Shown piece by piece: positions 17,255 to 25,220 of a stretch of DNA of 36,040 nucleotides. Under the pieces are notes generated by a model. The model ran no database searches. It was given only the letters and a program-made list of their open reading frames with translations, and had not been told where the DNA came from. How positions within the stretch are numbered: position 1 is the stretch's first letter; each line of letters opens with the position of its first letter. The stretch comes from Stentor coeruleus (lineage: Eukaryota; Ciliophora; Heterotrichea; Heterotrichida; Stentoridae), in assembly GCA_001970955.1 (NCBI GenBank), contig MPUH01000764.1, forward strand, positions 1 through 36,040, given 5' to 3'. The position numbers and the translations under genes are program-made.

Positions 17255-19165
17255 TTATTTAAAATGGATTCTCTTAAAAAGCAACTGGACAAAATTGTCT
17301 TTTTTTTCATTTTTCTGTTCACTGGGCTTCATGAAACTTAAAAAGTCGCATTTTTCTAATTGACTCGACCTTGTAAACCCTGTTTTTAAAGAAATTTCTG
17401 CTGCACCTTGGCTTTGAGTTATCTTTTCGACCATGAAATTTATTTGCTCAGCAGGGTTTTTATTTATAACCTGTCTTTCTAAAGCACAAATAGCTAAACA
17501 TTCTAAAAAAAGTTCGTAATTTATAAACTCTGGCTCTAAATAATGATCTTCAGGAAGCCAGATTTTTTCTAAAGACTTAGTCCCAGTAAGCATCATAGTA
17601 TTTTTAGCATATTGCATAGCGAATGTATAAAAAATTGGAGTGAGTTTTGATAAAGGTAATATTTCAGGGAAGATTGAAAAGTCCCTACAGAATTTTATAA
17701 ACAGGTCAAAGTCGAAAAGTTCATTTTCATTCATGTAAAATTTAGCAAAAGGGCAAATTGCTTGAGAAAGGTAGGAAAGTGAATCAGATAAATTTGAATT
17801 TCTTAATGTTGGAATCATCCCTTTGATCTGGTTTTCATAAGTGTTTTCTTTAAGTTTTTTTAAATAGTTCTTCATAGTTCGACCTAGTGCTGAAGTTAGG
17901 TCTTCAGAAGGGTATTTTTGGGTGTTATCGTATATTTTTATACTTATTTCTTCAATAGCTTTGAAGAACTGTGAAAAACAAAGCTTTCCTGTATGATTTG
18001 GGTTTTTTTTACCCCTGGTCAATTTTAAAAATATAATCTCAGCTTGTTTTTTATCAAATACTTTATCTAATGCAGGGTCTTTAAGTATATCTGAATCTGT
18101 TAGTAATTGTATGAATTTCTGTAAGCTTAAACAATGTTTTCTAATTTTTTTAACCCAAGTCGAATATAAGTGAAATATTGATTCTAAATCCTCTAGTATA
18201 TCTTGTAAATAATAATCAGCTGTATTTATCGTCTCCAAATCCGTCCTTTCTAATTTTACTTGATACCCTTGTAATTGTTGTACCAGTTCAGGAACTTTTA
18301 ATAAACAAAATTTTGTTTGACTACTTTCAAGCCAAGCTTCAATATGATGAAAAAACTGTGACAATCTTTCACACAAACTTAATTCTCTGTTAATATTAGA
18401 CTCTTTACAACAATATAATAAATAAATCATAAAATGTTTAAATGTAAAAACATGGCCTAAATCAGGGATATCAAATTCACAGTTTTCAATATAATCATCA
18501 TGATATAAAATAAGTTTCCATAGTTTAAAGCATTTTGATAACGCGATAAGGTCAGGGACGATTTTTAAATCCATAGAAATTTTCATCATTTTTTTCTTAG
18601 ACTGTTCTTGTACTGAAATCACATCAAAATTGTTATATATTTCCCAATTAAACTCATTTTTATATACAACTTGTAACATTGAGGATATCTGAAGGATTAT
18701 ATCAATTGTTTCTTGATCCAAAACTTGGATTGCTGGGATTTCAGCTTCGAAATTCTTATATAAAGACAAAACATGCTTGTCTAAAAAGTAATAAACTGCG
18801 TCAGATGAATCGATTAGGTCTGGATAAACAGCTTTGCTTACTGAACTTATTATATCGAGAAATACTTCAAAGTTGATGATTTTTTTATGTCTTTTTTCAG
18901 TTATGATTATAAGATCCAGGTTTGTTTTGTTTATCAGTTGTTTAGAAAGTTGACAATCGTTGAAAAATTGTAGGAGGTTTGTTTTAGACATGTTGGATGA
19001 TGAAGAGTTTTTGCTTAGAGATGAGTAGTGGATGTAGAGTTCTTGGAGGAATTTTACTATTTGTTCTGGCTCCATGTCGAAAATTTCTAATTGTTCCATT
19101 ATATATTTTATTGTCAGTTGAAGAGATAAGGAAGAATTTTGAAAAGGGTAAGTAAAATTAGTCAT
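17255..19165 (-). CDS. Multi-module p25-alpha/TPPP-like protein
   Basis: A complete 636-residue frame runs from an ATG at 19165 to its stop. Residues about 58-116 resemble the p25-alpha fold of tubulin polymerisation-promoting proteins: a helix with MSKTNLLQFFNDC, a spacer, a TNLDLIIITEKRHKKIINFEVF-like core of 'Asp, Ile-Ile, Lys, Ile-Asn-Phe-x2-Phe', then a helix ending before YPDL. A second module is seen near 375-430 (DKKQAEIIFLKL, GKLCFSQFFKAIEEI) and a weaker third near 480-580 (FDLFIKFC, FINYELFLECLAI). The linkers are helical. Such EF-hand-derived modules bind microtubules in TPPP and some flagellar proteins, so an axonemal or cortical microtubule role is a reasonable inference. Canonical calcium loops are not seen. 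The family call is moderate because the modules are diverged. Confidence 0.5.
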   Translation of the reverse strand: MTNFTYPFQNSSLSLQLTIKYIMEQLEIFDMEPEQIVKFLQELYIHYSSLSKNSSSSNMSKTNLLQFFNDCQLSKQLINKTNLDLIIITEKRHKKIINFEVFLDIISSVSKAVYPDLIDSSDAVYYFLDKHVLSLYKNFEAEIPAIQVLDQETIDIILQISSMLQVVYKNEFNWEIYNNFDVISVQEQSKKKMMKISMDLKIVPDLIALSKCFKLWKLILYHDDYIENCEFDIPDLGHVFTFKHFMIYLLYCCKESNINRELSLCERLSQFFHHIEAWLESSQTKFCLLKVPELVQQLQGYQVKLERTDLETINTADYYLQDILEDLESIFHLYSTWVKKIRKHCLSLQKFIQLLTDSDILKDPALDKVFDKKQAEIIFLKLTRGKKNPNHTGKLCFSQFFKAIEEISIKIYDNTQKYPSEDLTSALGRTMKNYLKKLKENTYENQIKGMIPTLRNSNLSDSLSYLSQAICPFAKFYMNENELFDFDLFIKFCRDFSIFPEILPLSKLTPIFYTFAMQYAKNTMMLTGTKSLEKIWLPEDHYLEPEFINYELFLECLAICALERQVINKNPAEQINFMVEKITQSQGAAEISLKTGFTRSSQLEKCDFLSFMKPSEQKNEKKDNFVQLLFKRIHFK

Positions 19166-19467
19166 TATTAGAAAGTTTTAGCATTGATTTTGAAAGAATT
19201 TATGAGATAGAAAATATTTTTAATGATTAAAATGATTATTAGTTTAGAAAATTTCCTATAAAAATCTTAAATTTACCACACCCATAAGTAATNATTAGTT
19301 TAGAAAATTTCCTATAAAAATCTTAAATTTACCACACCCATAAGTAATATTATCATCAAATCATAAATACTCTAATTTTGAATATTATATATCATTATAA
19401 TTATTTTTTCTATGTATAAAACATCAATAATCCATGAATAATCAAAATGAAAATGTAATTAAAACCT
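19166..19467. other. Intergenic with N-linked 55-bp duplication
   Basis: 19238-19292 is repeated from 19294, joined by an N at 19293, with no differences seen. The layout is the same as at 9058, 11680 and 14827, so this is probably an assembly join. The remainder is AT-rich and holds the promoter of 17255-19165 and the 3' end of 19468-20220. Confidence 0.75.
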
Positions 19468-20220
19468 CTAAAATACTTGGCAAGACTGGCATGATACTCT
19501 TTCATCAGAATACTCCAACGCCAGAGGTTCCGCATAGAGGTTTTCTTTAATTTTGAAAGTCATATTCCTAAGCTCAGTATTCTCCGCTTCCGACTCTCTA
19601 ACTTCCTCTTCATTATTTTTTATGCACTCTTTAATCTCATTCATTTCTTTTATAATTGCCTCAAATTTCTCCTTTATCAAATCCTGATTTTTTACCTCAT
19701 GAAAACTCGTTTCCAGATTCAAACTCTCGTCCTGAAAGATTATTTTTTGATTAATGGTCTCTGGGCGTTCTGGACTTTCCAATATTTTCTTCTTGATTTC
19801 TAATAAATCCAACTTTGACTTGCTGGATTCCATCAAAATCTCACTAACTTCAGTTTTTACTTGCTCAAATTCAACTTCAAAATTTTCGACTTCTTTTTCT
19901 AATGCTGTATTTTGCATAATATACTCCCCTGCAGCTATCTTAAATATTTTCAAAGACTCTAAAACTTGGCTTTTAACATTTTCAGTTTCTTCCTTAAAAT
20001 GAATAGAGTCGATTGAATCATTTTCTTCATCGCTGTTTTCGGTTTTAGACGGAGCACCGGTTTTGGATTTGCCTAATTTTCTAGTGGATTTGCTAATAGA
20101 TGAAGCTGAAGATGGGGTTTTTGGCCCTTTTGGCACTGAATCACAGTCTTTTGTTTTGACTGAGACTCGCTTGGAAAGAGCTCGGACTCCAGTTTTTTTG
20201 CCTTTTGGTTTAGATTGCAT
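19468..20220 (-). CDS. Coiled-coil protein with CaaX motif (CQVF)
   Basis: A 250-residue frame runs from an ATG at 20220 (MQSKPKGKKTGVR) to TAG. The N-terminal ~65 residues are strongly basic and Ser/Thr-rich (ALSKRVSVKTK, STRKLGKSK). An acidic stretch follows, then a long Glu/Lys coiled coil (about 85-235). The protein ends SCQSCQVF, where CQVF fits a CaaX box with an aromatic last residue (often geranylgeranylated) and a second Cys sits three residues upstream. This mirrors the CQQCLLQ end of 15711-16082. A microtubule- or membrane-linking coiled coil is an inference. No homologue is recognised. Confidence 0.7.
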   Translation of the reverse strand: MQSKPKGKKTGVRALSKRVSVKTKDCDSVPKGPKTPSSASSISKSTRKLGKSKTGAPSKTENSDEENDSIDSIHFKEETENVKSQVLESLKIFKIAAGEYIMQNTALEKEVENFEVEFEQVKTEVSEILMESSKSKLDLLEIKKKILESPERPETINQKIIFQDESLNLETSFHEVKNQDLIKEKFEAIIKEMNEIKECIKNNEEEVRESEAENTELRNMTFKIKENLYAEPLALEYSDERVSCQSCQVF

Positions 20221-20804
20221 TGAGTAAAGATTTATTATATCTAAATGTTTATGTCAGTTAATTATATTATAGATGAGAAAGGGTTAGAGAAAATACATAG
20301 AGTATATGTTGGATATTAGATAATAGAGTAAGATTGATTTAGGGAATTGATTTGAGTTTTTTAGAAATTTTAAGCTTATGCAGGTTTTTGTCAGGTTTTC
20401 GGTATTTTCATGTTGATAAGTTTATTGTGAGAATTAAAAGGATAGGTTTTAAAAATAACAAGGAAAGGATATTAAGAGGATTTGTTGTAATGGAATAAGA
20501 TAAGAATGGATAAGTTTTTATCAGTAATTTTAGAGAAAATTACTGAGATAAGGATAAGATGTAGGATAAGGGTTTGAGATGATTGTTTGGGTAGAAGGAT
20601 TTATAAGCTTTATATGAGGTTTTTGGAACTCTTTGTGATGTGGTATGGGAGAAATAACATACAAAATTTACTATACACATTAACCAAAAATCTTAATACC
20701 AAATCCCAATTTCTAATCACTAAAATCCTCCCATTCCACAACCTAAGCCTTCTTTTTAACCAAAGCTTTTATAGAACTACAAATATTTCTTATTAAAATA
20801 ATCT
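20221..20804. other. Intergenic, strongly skewed
   Basis: This 584-bp stretch lies between two minus-strand genes. 20270-20650 is G-rich and C-poor on the plus strand (the 5' flank of 19468-20220), then it turns C/A-rich near 20690-20760. A TTG-initiated open frame at 20587-20796 is not supported as a gene. Confidence 0.55.
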
Positions 20805-21296
20805 CTAATATTCAGCATACTCTTCAAATGGCTGCTCTCCAAAATATGGTTTTTCCTCTACACTTCTAATCTGAGGTATTTTTTCCTGTTGTTCCTCCTC
20901 TTCTTTTCTCGCTTGATTCCACTCATCTTCTAATTCTGGCTTAGTAAAAAGTAAACAAAAAATAATTATCCCAAGTGCAAGCATTGAAGAAAATTTAGCT
21001 AAAGACTTCCATGCAGGTTGTTTATTCCACAAAGCTTCAAGTATAGCTTGTTGATTATGTGTCACTTTAATAATACCAAGAAATTCAAGTGAATGTGTCC
21101 CTAAGTACTCACAGAACTTCCAAGAATACTTTGTTGCAACTCTTATGAACTCTACTATTGGTATACTAGTGTACATAATTTGAGCAATTTTTACTAGGCC
21201 TTCCATAAACTCATGAAGATCACTTCCGAAGTTCCTGGCTGGTGGAGCTTGACCATTTTGTATTGTGTTTCTTTGTGGAAACCTTTGGTAGTTCAT
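20805..21296 (-). CDS. Small membrane protein, possibly Pex13-like
   Basis: The frame starts at an ATG at 21296 (MNYQRFPQRN) and gives 163 residues. A short Pro/Asn/Gln-rich N-terminus is followed by an amphipathic helical region (28-75), a clear membrane segment at about 98-117 (SMLALGIIIFCLLF), and an acidic Glu-rich tail ending FEEYAEY. The order (disordered head, helices, one membrane helix) loosely resembles the N-terminal half of peroxin 13, but no SH3 domain follows and the match is weak. Its start is 24 bp from the stop of the upstream zinc-cluster gene on the same strand, so its promoter overlaps that gene's 3' end. Confidence 0.6.
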   Translation of the reverse strand: MNYQRFPQRNTIQNGQAPPARNFGSDLHEFMEGLVKIAQIMYTSIPIVEFIRVATKYSWKFCEYLGTHSLEFLGIIKVTHNQQAILEALWNKQPAWKSLAKFSSMLALGIIIFCLLFTKPELEDEWNQARKEEEEQQEKIPQIRSVEEKPYFGEQPFEEYAEY

Positions 21297-21320
21297 ATAA
21301 TTTTATTATTAGATAAGCTA

Positions 21321-21704
21321 TTATCTGTGGATTTTATAAATTGGATCACCATATCTAAGTAGAATCTGCTCATAATGGTCTTTGAAAAGATGAAAGCTTA
21401 TTGCTTTTCGTTTGTCACGGAAACCACAGGAATCACATTTGGTTATAGTATCATTAAATATATTTTTATGATCTCTTATTCTTTCTGGAGTATTTTCAAA
21501 ACATTCTGTACAGTATGAGCATCTTATAACTCTTTACCTAATCTCATTATCAGCAAAAGTAGTATTAATTTCTTTGCATATAGTGCATGTTCTATTGAAT
21601 TTTGCATAACAGTCACTACAATATACTCCACCACATGTACATCTTACAGCTAAGTAAGGGATTTTAGTGCATAAAGGACAAATATCATTTCGTATAATTA
21701 TCAC
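21321..21704 (-). CDS. Cys-rich zinc-cluster protein with a 15-nt intron and no ATG
   Basis: Removing the 15-nt intron at 21523-21537 joins two Cys-rich segments into about 122 residues ending YKIHR, TAA. Cysteines are paired: CPLC, then CTCGGVYC, CSDC-like spacing (CTCGGVYCSDCYAKF), TCTIC, CSYCTEC and CDSC, with a late His-rich stretch (FHLFKDHYE). This fits two or three structural zinc sites, RING- or zinc-ribbon-like, but not a family I can name. There is no in-frame ATG: upstream of the first CPLC the frame holds only GTG (21704), ATA and ATT codons before a TAA at 21710-21708. Either a near-cognate start is used, a first exon is missed, or the start is broken. The given 5' end is the GTG and is arbitrary. 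Confidence 0.55.
21523..21537 (-). other. 15-nt spliceosomal intron
   Basis: On the minus strand the sequence is GTAAAGAGTTATAAG, exactly 15 nt with GT and AG ends. Unspliced, it brings an in-frame TAA; spliced, it joins ADNEIR to CSYC in frame (phase 2). Confidence 0.85.
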
Positions 21705-21712
21705 AATTTATA

Positions 21713-22253
21713 GATGCTTTTTTATATAGATAAAGATAATTTAAAAGGTTAAAGTTTTTTTGTTAGGTTTTTAGAATAAGATATTTATGTGATTTTATGA
21801 GAAGTGGGAAGATTTTGTGAATAATTGAAGATTTTACTAGATAAGAGAGTTAGTTTAAGGATTTTATAGAAATTATTATGAAAGATATGATTTTAGGATT
21901 TTGGTAATAAAGTATTTAAATTTTGTATTGGAGAACATTAAAAAGTTATGCTCCGATTTTTTTTTCTTCTAATAATTAGTAAGTGAATTTGTAGTTTTCG
22001 GGTATATTATATTATTTTGATTATTACAAGCATTCAAATTATTTCAGAGCAAGATTGTATATTAATATCTCACACTTAAAATCTTACAATCACAAAATCA
22101 TCATCATTAAATTAAACATAAAAAACTCACAAATCTTTACCTAAAATTTCAAAAAACTCATTCAATATAACTCCAAACATAAAAAAATCCAAATCCTAAC
22201 AATTCTCTAAAACAAAAACCAAAAAAAAAACTACGAGATTTCTCCTATTACTA
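21713..22253. other. Intergenic, polarised
   Basis: This 541-bp stretch lies between minus-strand genes. The part next to the zinc-cluster gene start (21720-21960) is G-rich; the part after the stop of the next gene (22060-22250) is C/A-rich with almost no G on the plus strand. No open frame or RNA gene is seen. Confidence 0.55.
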
Positions 22254-22673
22254 TTAAAGTGGGAAAGGTGGATTTGACCTTGGCAAGTACTCCACATCTA
22301 GTTGTTTATACGCATATCTTCCAACATATTCCCTATCTTTTAATAATTGGAATGTCATTTCCCTGTCTTGTTCATTTCTCTCTCTTGTAAGGAAGCCAGA
22401 AAATGCGAGTATACCAATAATAGAATAAAGCATTATCAGCCTTTGTCCCTTAAGTGTATCTAAAATCTCTGGATGAGTTTCTCTATATTTTGGAATTCTG
22501 TTTAAAAACTTAGCTCCTTTTTCATAGCCTTCTTTTGTTAGTTTGTTAGAGTATTGAAATCCATATCTATCAGGATTATAAATCATCTTCGAAGGCTCAA
22601 TTGTATAAGCATTTTCTAGTTCCTGGGAATATTTTGATACTATTCTAAGCACTCGGCTATGAGAGAAAGCCAT
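22254..22673 (-). CDS. Small single-pass membrane protein, 139 residues
   Basis: The frame starts at an ATG at 22673 (MAFSHSRVLRIVSKYSQ) and ends in TAA. The first ~20 residues form a basic amphipathic stretch without acidic residues until Glu18, as in mitochondrial targeting segments. One hydrophobic helix lies at about 79-95 (LIMLYSIIGILAFSGFL), followed by a charged tail (TRERNEQDRE) and an aromatic/proline-rich end (YLPRSNPPFPL). Size and layout resemble accessory subunits of mitochondrial respiratory complexes, which are numerous and fast-evolving in ciliates. No specific subunit can be named. Confidence 0.68.
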   Translation of the reverse strand: MAFSHSRVLRIVSKYSQELENAYTIEPSKMIYNPDRYGFQYSNKLTKEGYEKGAKFLNRIPKYRETHPEILDTLKGQRLIMLYSIIGILAFSGFLTRERNEQDREMTFQLLKDREYVGRYAYKQLDVEYLPRSNPPFPL

Positions 22674-23075
22674 ATTATAACCATTCTATTTTAATGGAAC
22701 TAAGTTGGAAGAATTGTTTATAAAGGGTTGAATAATAAGAATTATGATGGATTTGGAAGATTTTGTTTAAAAGATTTTTTATTTGTGGAAGTGATTTTTT
22801 TAGAAAAAGTGATTGTATTTATAGGCTAGGTAGAGGATTAAAGGGAATAAATTATGATTAAGATACTTTTGGAGTTTATTGGGATATGATGAAAGATTGA
22901 GAATGATGATATAAGAGAAGAATATATATGATGTTTTTAAAGTGTTAAAACATTTATAATGTGTATTTTTATATGATAAATTTAGATTGGAAAAAAATTG
23001 GCACTATAAGTAGATGAATACTTTTCATAGTGGTAAAGAATAGATATAATTGTGGAATTTGAAATTGGTATAAAA
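22674..23075. other. Intergenic, nothing recognised
   Basis: This 402-bp stretch is G/T-rich and C-poor on the plus strand, especially 22690-22930, as expected for the 5' flank of the minus-strand gene 22254-22673. No open frame or RNA gene is seen. Confidence 0.55.
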
Positions 23076-23603
23076 TTATTCTTCTAACTGCTCGCTAGAG
23101 CTAAGAGTCTTATAAACTTTAGTGAAATATTCAATACTTCTAGCATGATAAAACATTTCTGCATTAATCAAATGTAACATCAATTGTTTCATATCCGATA
23201 CATGAACCTGCTCAAAATTCCTAATCTTCTCTTCAATATCTTCATTTTCATCATCTTTTTCCTTCCCTCTAGCATTTCTCGAAAGCGATCTTTTCTGTTT
23301 TTTAACTTTAAGCGGGTACATCTTCAAAGGTTCTTGTATATGTTTCTTTATATGAACAATACTTTCTTTCCTTCTATTCTCAGATTCATTAAGAGCTTCT
23401 GCAAATTGTCGTATACCACTCTGTATTTTATTATTTTCCTCACATTTTTGAATTTCAAGCCACTTTTTAGCAAATTGAATATTTAGTTCTGATAATTCAT
23501 CTTCATATGCAGTGAGTTTTTTAAAAATTGTATGAAGAGCTGAGTATTCATTTGAGATTTGTTCAAGTTTATCTTTTTGTTGACGACCTCTTTCTTGGCT
23601 CAT
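23076..23603 (-). CDS. BAR-domain protein of the FAM92/CIBAR type
   Basis: A complete 175-residue frame runs from an ATG at 23603 (MSQERGRQQKDKLEQ). It is all helical. The middle (IQSGIRQFAEALNESENRR, then KKHIQEPLKMYP) matches the second BAR helix of FAM92/CIBAR proteins, where an FAE...R...EPL.Y pattern is typical. The end (EEKIRNFEQVHVSDMKQLM, then INAEMFYHARSIEYFTKVY) matches their last helix (FE...K.iK, E.lfHakalE.yT..Y). FAM92/CIBAR proteins act at the ciliary base and in ciliogenesis, so a role at basal bodies or cilia fits. It is shorter than the ~290-residue vertebrate proteins: the segment between these helices is about 50 residues shorter and basic, and the C-terminal tail is missing. 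The start lies 31 bp from the divergent gene at 23635. Confidence 0.68.
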   Translation of the reverse strand: MSQERGRQQKDKLEQISNEYSALHTIFKKLTAYEDELSELNIQFAKKWLEIQKCEENNKIQSGIRQFAEALNESENRRKESIVHIKKHIQEPLKMYPLKVKKQKRSLSRNARGKEKDDENEDIEEKIRNFEQVHVSDMKQLMLHLINAEMFYHARSIEYFTKVYKTLSSSEQLEE

Positions 23604-23634
23604 AAGCTAAATAAATATTATAGCATAAAGGATA
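23604..23634. promoter_or_regulatory. 31-bp bidirectional start region
   Basis: Start codons of divergent genes at 23603 (minus) and 23635 (plus) are separated by only 31 bp. The sequence is AT-rich with a TATTATAG core. Transcription of at least one gene must begin inside the other or give a leader of a few bases. Confidence 0.55.
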
Positions 23635-24192
23635 ATGCTTACAATACAAGGGAAAAAGTTTGGAGATGTTAAGCTTATAAAAGTTAAGAAAAAACATGCA
23701 ATACAGATTTCTTTAATTATTGGAAAAGAAAAATTATCTAGAAAATTCAACAATTTGAGAAACAATCGCGAAGGGAATGGGATAATAACAGATACTAGCT
23801 TTCTTGTTAAAAAGAATAACAAAAAAACTTTAACTCCAGAATGCAACTCAGCAGCTATATTTACCCCTAAATGCCTTAGTAAAACTCCTACGCCTACTAA
23901 ACTGAAAACACTTAAGTTTTCTATTAAAAAATACGAATTTGAGCCTCAAAAAACCGAAAATATTTACAAGTCTTATAATTTTGATGAGAATAAAGAAACT
24001 CAACATTCAAAAGTTCCCGTTCATAGAAAAGTTGCAAAATCCCAAGAGTTTACTGAAAAAATATTAACAAGAGAGAAAAAGAGTAATAAAAGAAAAATGA
24101 CAATGAGAGATTTAAATGTTAATCTCCCTTCAATAGTGAAAAGTAGAAGAATAGTCACATATAGGCCAAATATTAGTAAATCATTTTCTTGA
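23635..24192 (+). CDS. Unknown basic protein, 185 residues
   Basis: The frame starts at an ATG at 23635 (MLTIQGKKFGDVKLIKVKKK) and ends in TGA. The next in-frame Met is near the C-terminus, so this start is required for a protein of useful length. It is highly basic with many Lys, Thr and Ser residues, has an SKTPTPTKLKT segment, and ends RRIVTYRPNISKSFS. No domain is recognised. It is divergent from the BAR gene over 31 bp, so the two are likely co-regulated. Confidence 0.65.
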   Translation: MLTIQGKKFGDVKLIKVKKKHAIQISLIIGKEKLSRKFNNLRNNREGNGIITDTSFLVKKNNKKTLTPECNSAAIFTPKCLSKTPTPTKLKTLKFSIKKYEFEPQKTENIYKSYNFDENKETQHSKVPVHRKVAKSQEFTEKILTREKKSNKRKMTMRDLNVNLPSIVKSRRIVTYRPNISKSFS

Positions 24193-24731
24193 TGAATACT
24201 AAAAGATTTGATAGGAATTTACATTTATTTAATCTTATTGGTAGTTTGATTAATGATATGATAAATTTTAATAAATGATTATATTTCAAATTTATTCTGT
24301 TAAAGTTCACTTTTCATCTTAACAAAATGTTTTCCTTTCATTGAAAAATGATAAATTATATATCACAGATAAAAACTTTATTATTTATCATTGGCCTAAC
24401 CATAAACATATCCCTTTTGATATAAATAACTTTCTATAGATTTAAAAAAAAAATCATTACAACCAAGCTAGCAAGTTCTTTTTAATCATAAAAACTATAT
24501 CCTATCATCTTCCTACCATATCACATTCTCCAGCAATTTTATAAACCAAAAAGCCCTTTCTCACCTAAAAATGCCTTCTTCACACACCTAAAAAAATCTA
24601 TCACCCAATTTCCCCCTTTAATAATCTTATCCAATAACTTTCCCTCTCATACAACATTCCATTTCCTATAAAAATTCGACCTTTACCAACCCTATTTAAC
24701 TAGTATTTTTAATGGTTAATTAATAATCATA
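24193..24731. other. Intergenic, C-rich before the next gene
   Basis: This 539-bp stretch lies between two plus-strand genes. 24380-24710 is C/A/T-rich with very few G residues, matching the 5' flank pattern seen elsewhere. No open frame or RNA gene is seen. Confidence 0.55.
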
Positions 24732-25220
24732 ATGTTCCGAATGATGCGATTGAACATAAACAAAGTAGTTCCATCCAGACTAAAATTCCACCAAAAGCCC
24801 GAAAAAAACTACGATTTTATCAGATACCCCTATGGCAACTCACCAAATAGAATTGTAGGTTTATGGAAAATTGACCACTCCTATGATTTTGGACCTGAAG
24901 CATTAGACTATGAAGATCATTCTATGACAATGCTCCATCAAAGACCAACCCATTGGCGTAGTTCTTGGGTTATCTTTTGTTGTATCTACTCTTGGTGTTT
25001 CTTATATTTCACATGGGTCGAATTACCATTCCCAGGTATTTTATGGGGTCAAAGTACAATGGATGTTCAAATGAATGGAATCAAGTATTTGAATCATAAT
25101 GAAGAGTATCACAATTGGGATAAACTCTTAGCTGAGTTTAAAAAAAATAATGTTCCTGAAGATGAAGATGAAGAGTCGGATGATAATGATCTTGAGGAAG
25201 TTCAAGCTGAGGCTGAATAA
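24732..25220 (+). CDS. Single-pass membrane protein, probably mitochondrial
   Basis: The frame starts at an ATG at 24732 (MFRMMRLNINKVVPSRLK) and gives 162 residues. The N-terminus is rich in Arg, Lys, Met and hydrophobic residues with no acidic residue before Glu24, as in a mitochondrial presequence. One membrane helix lies at about 78-97 (SWVIFCCIYSWCFLYFTW), followed by LPFPGILWG and a very acidic C-terminus (EDEDEESDDNDLEE). Trp, Tyr and Pro are frequent. This composition fits an inner-membrane respiratory-complex accessory subunit (for instance a complex I B-type subunit), but I cannot assign one. Confidence 0.65.
   Translation: MFRMMRLNINKVVPSRLKFHQKPEKNYDFIRYPYGNSPNRIVGLWKIDHSYDFGPEALDYEDHSMTMLHQRPTHWRSSWVIFCCIYSWCFLYFTWVELPFPGILWGQSTMDVQMNGIKYLNHNEEYHNWDKLLAEFKKNNVPEDEDEESDDNDLEEVQAEAE

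Noticed and set aside
20587..20796. 69-codon plus-strand frame
   Set aside because: It starts at TTG, crosses a skewed intergenic region and is rich in Leu, Tyr and Asn as random AT-rich DNA would be.
23607..23846. Minus-strand hydrophobic frame
   Set aside because: It is antisense to the basic protein at 23635-24192, whose ATG and context are better.
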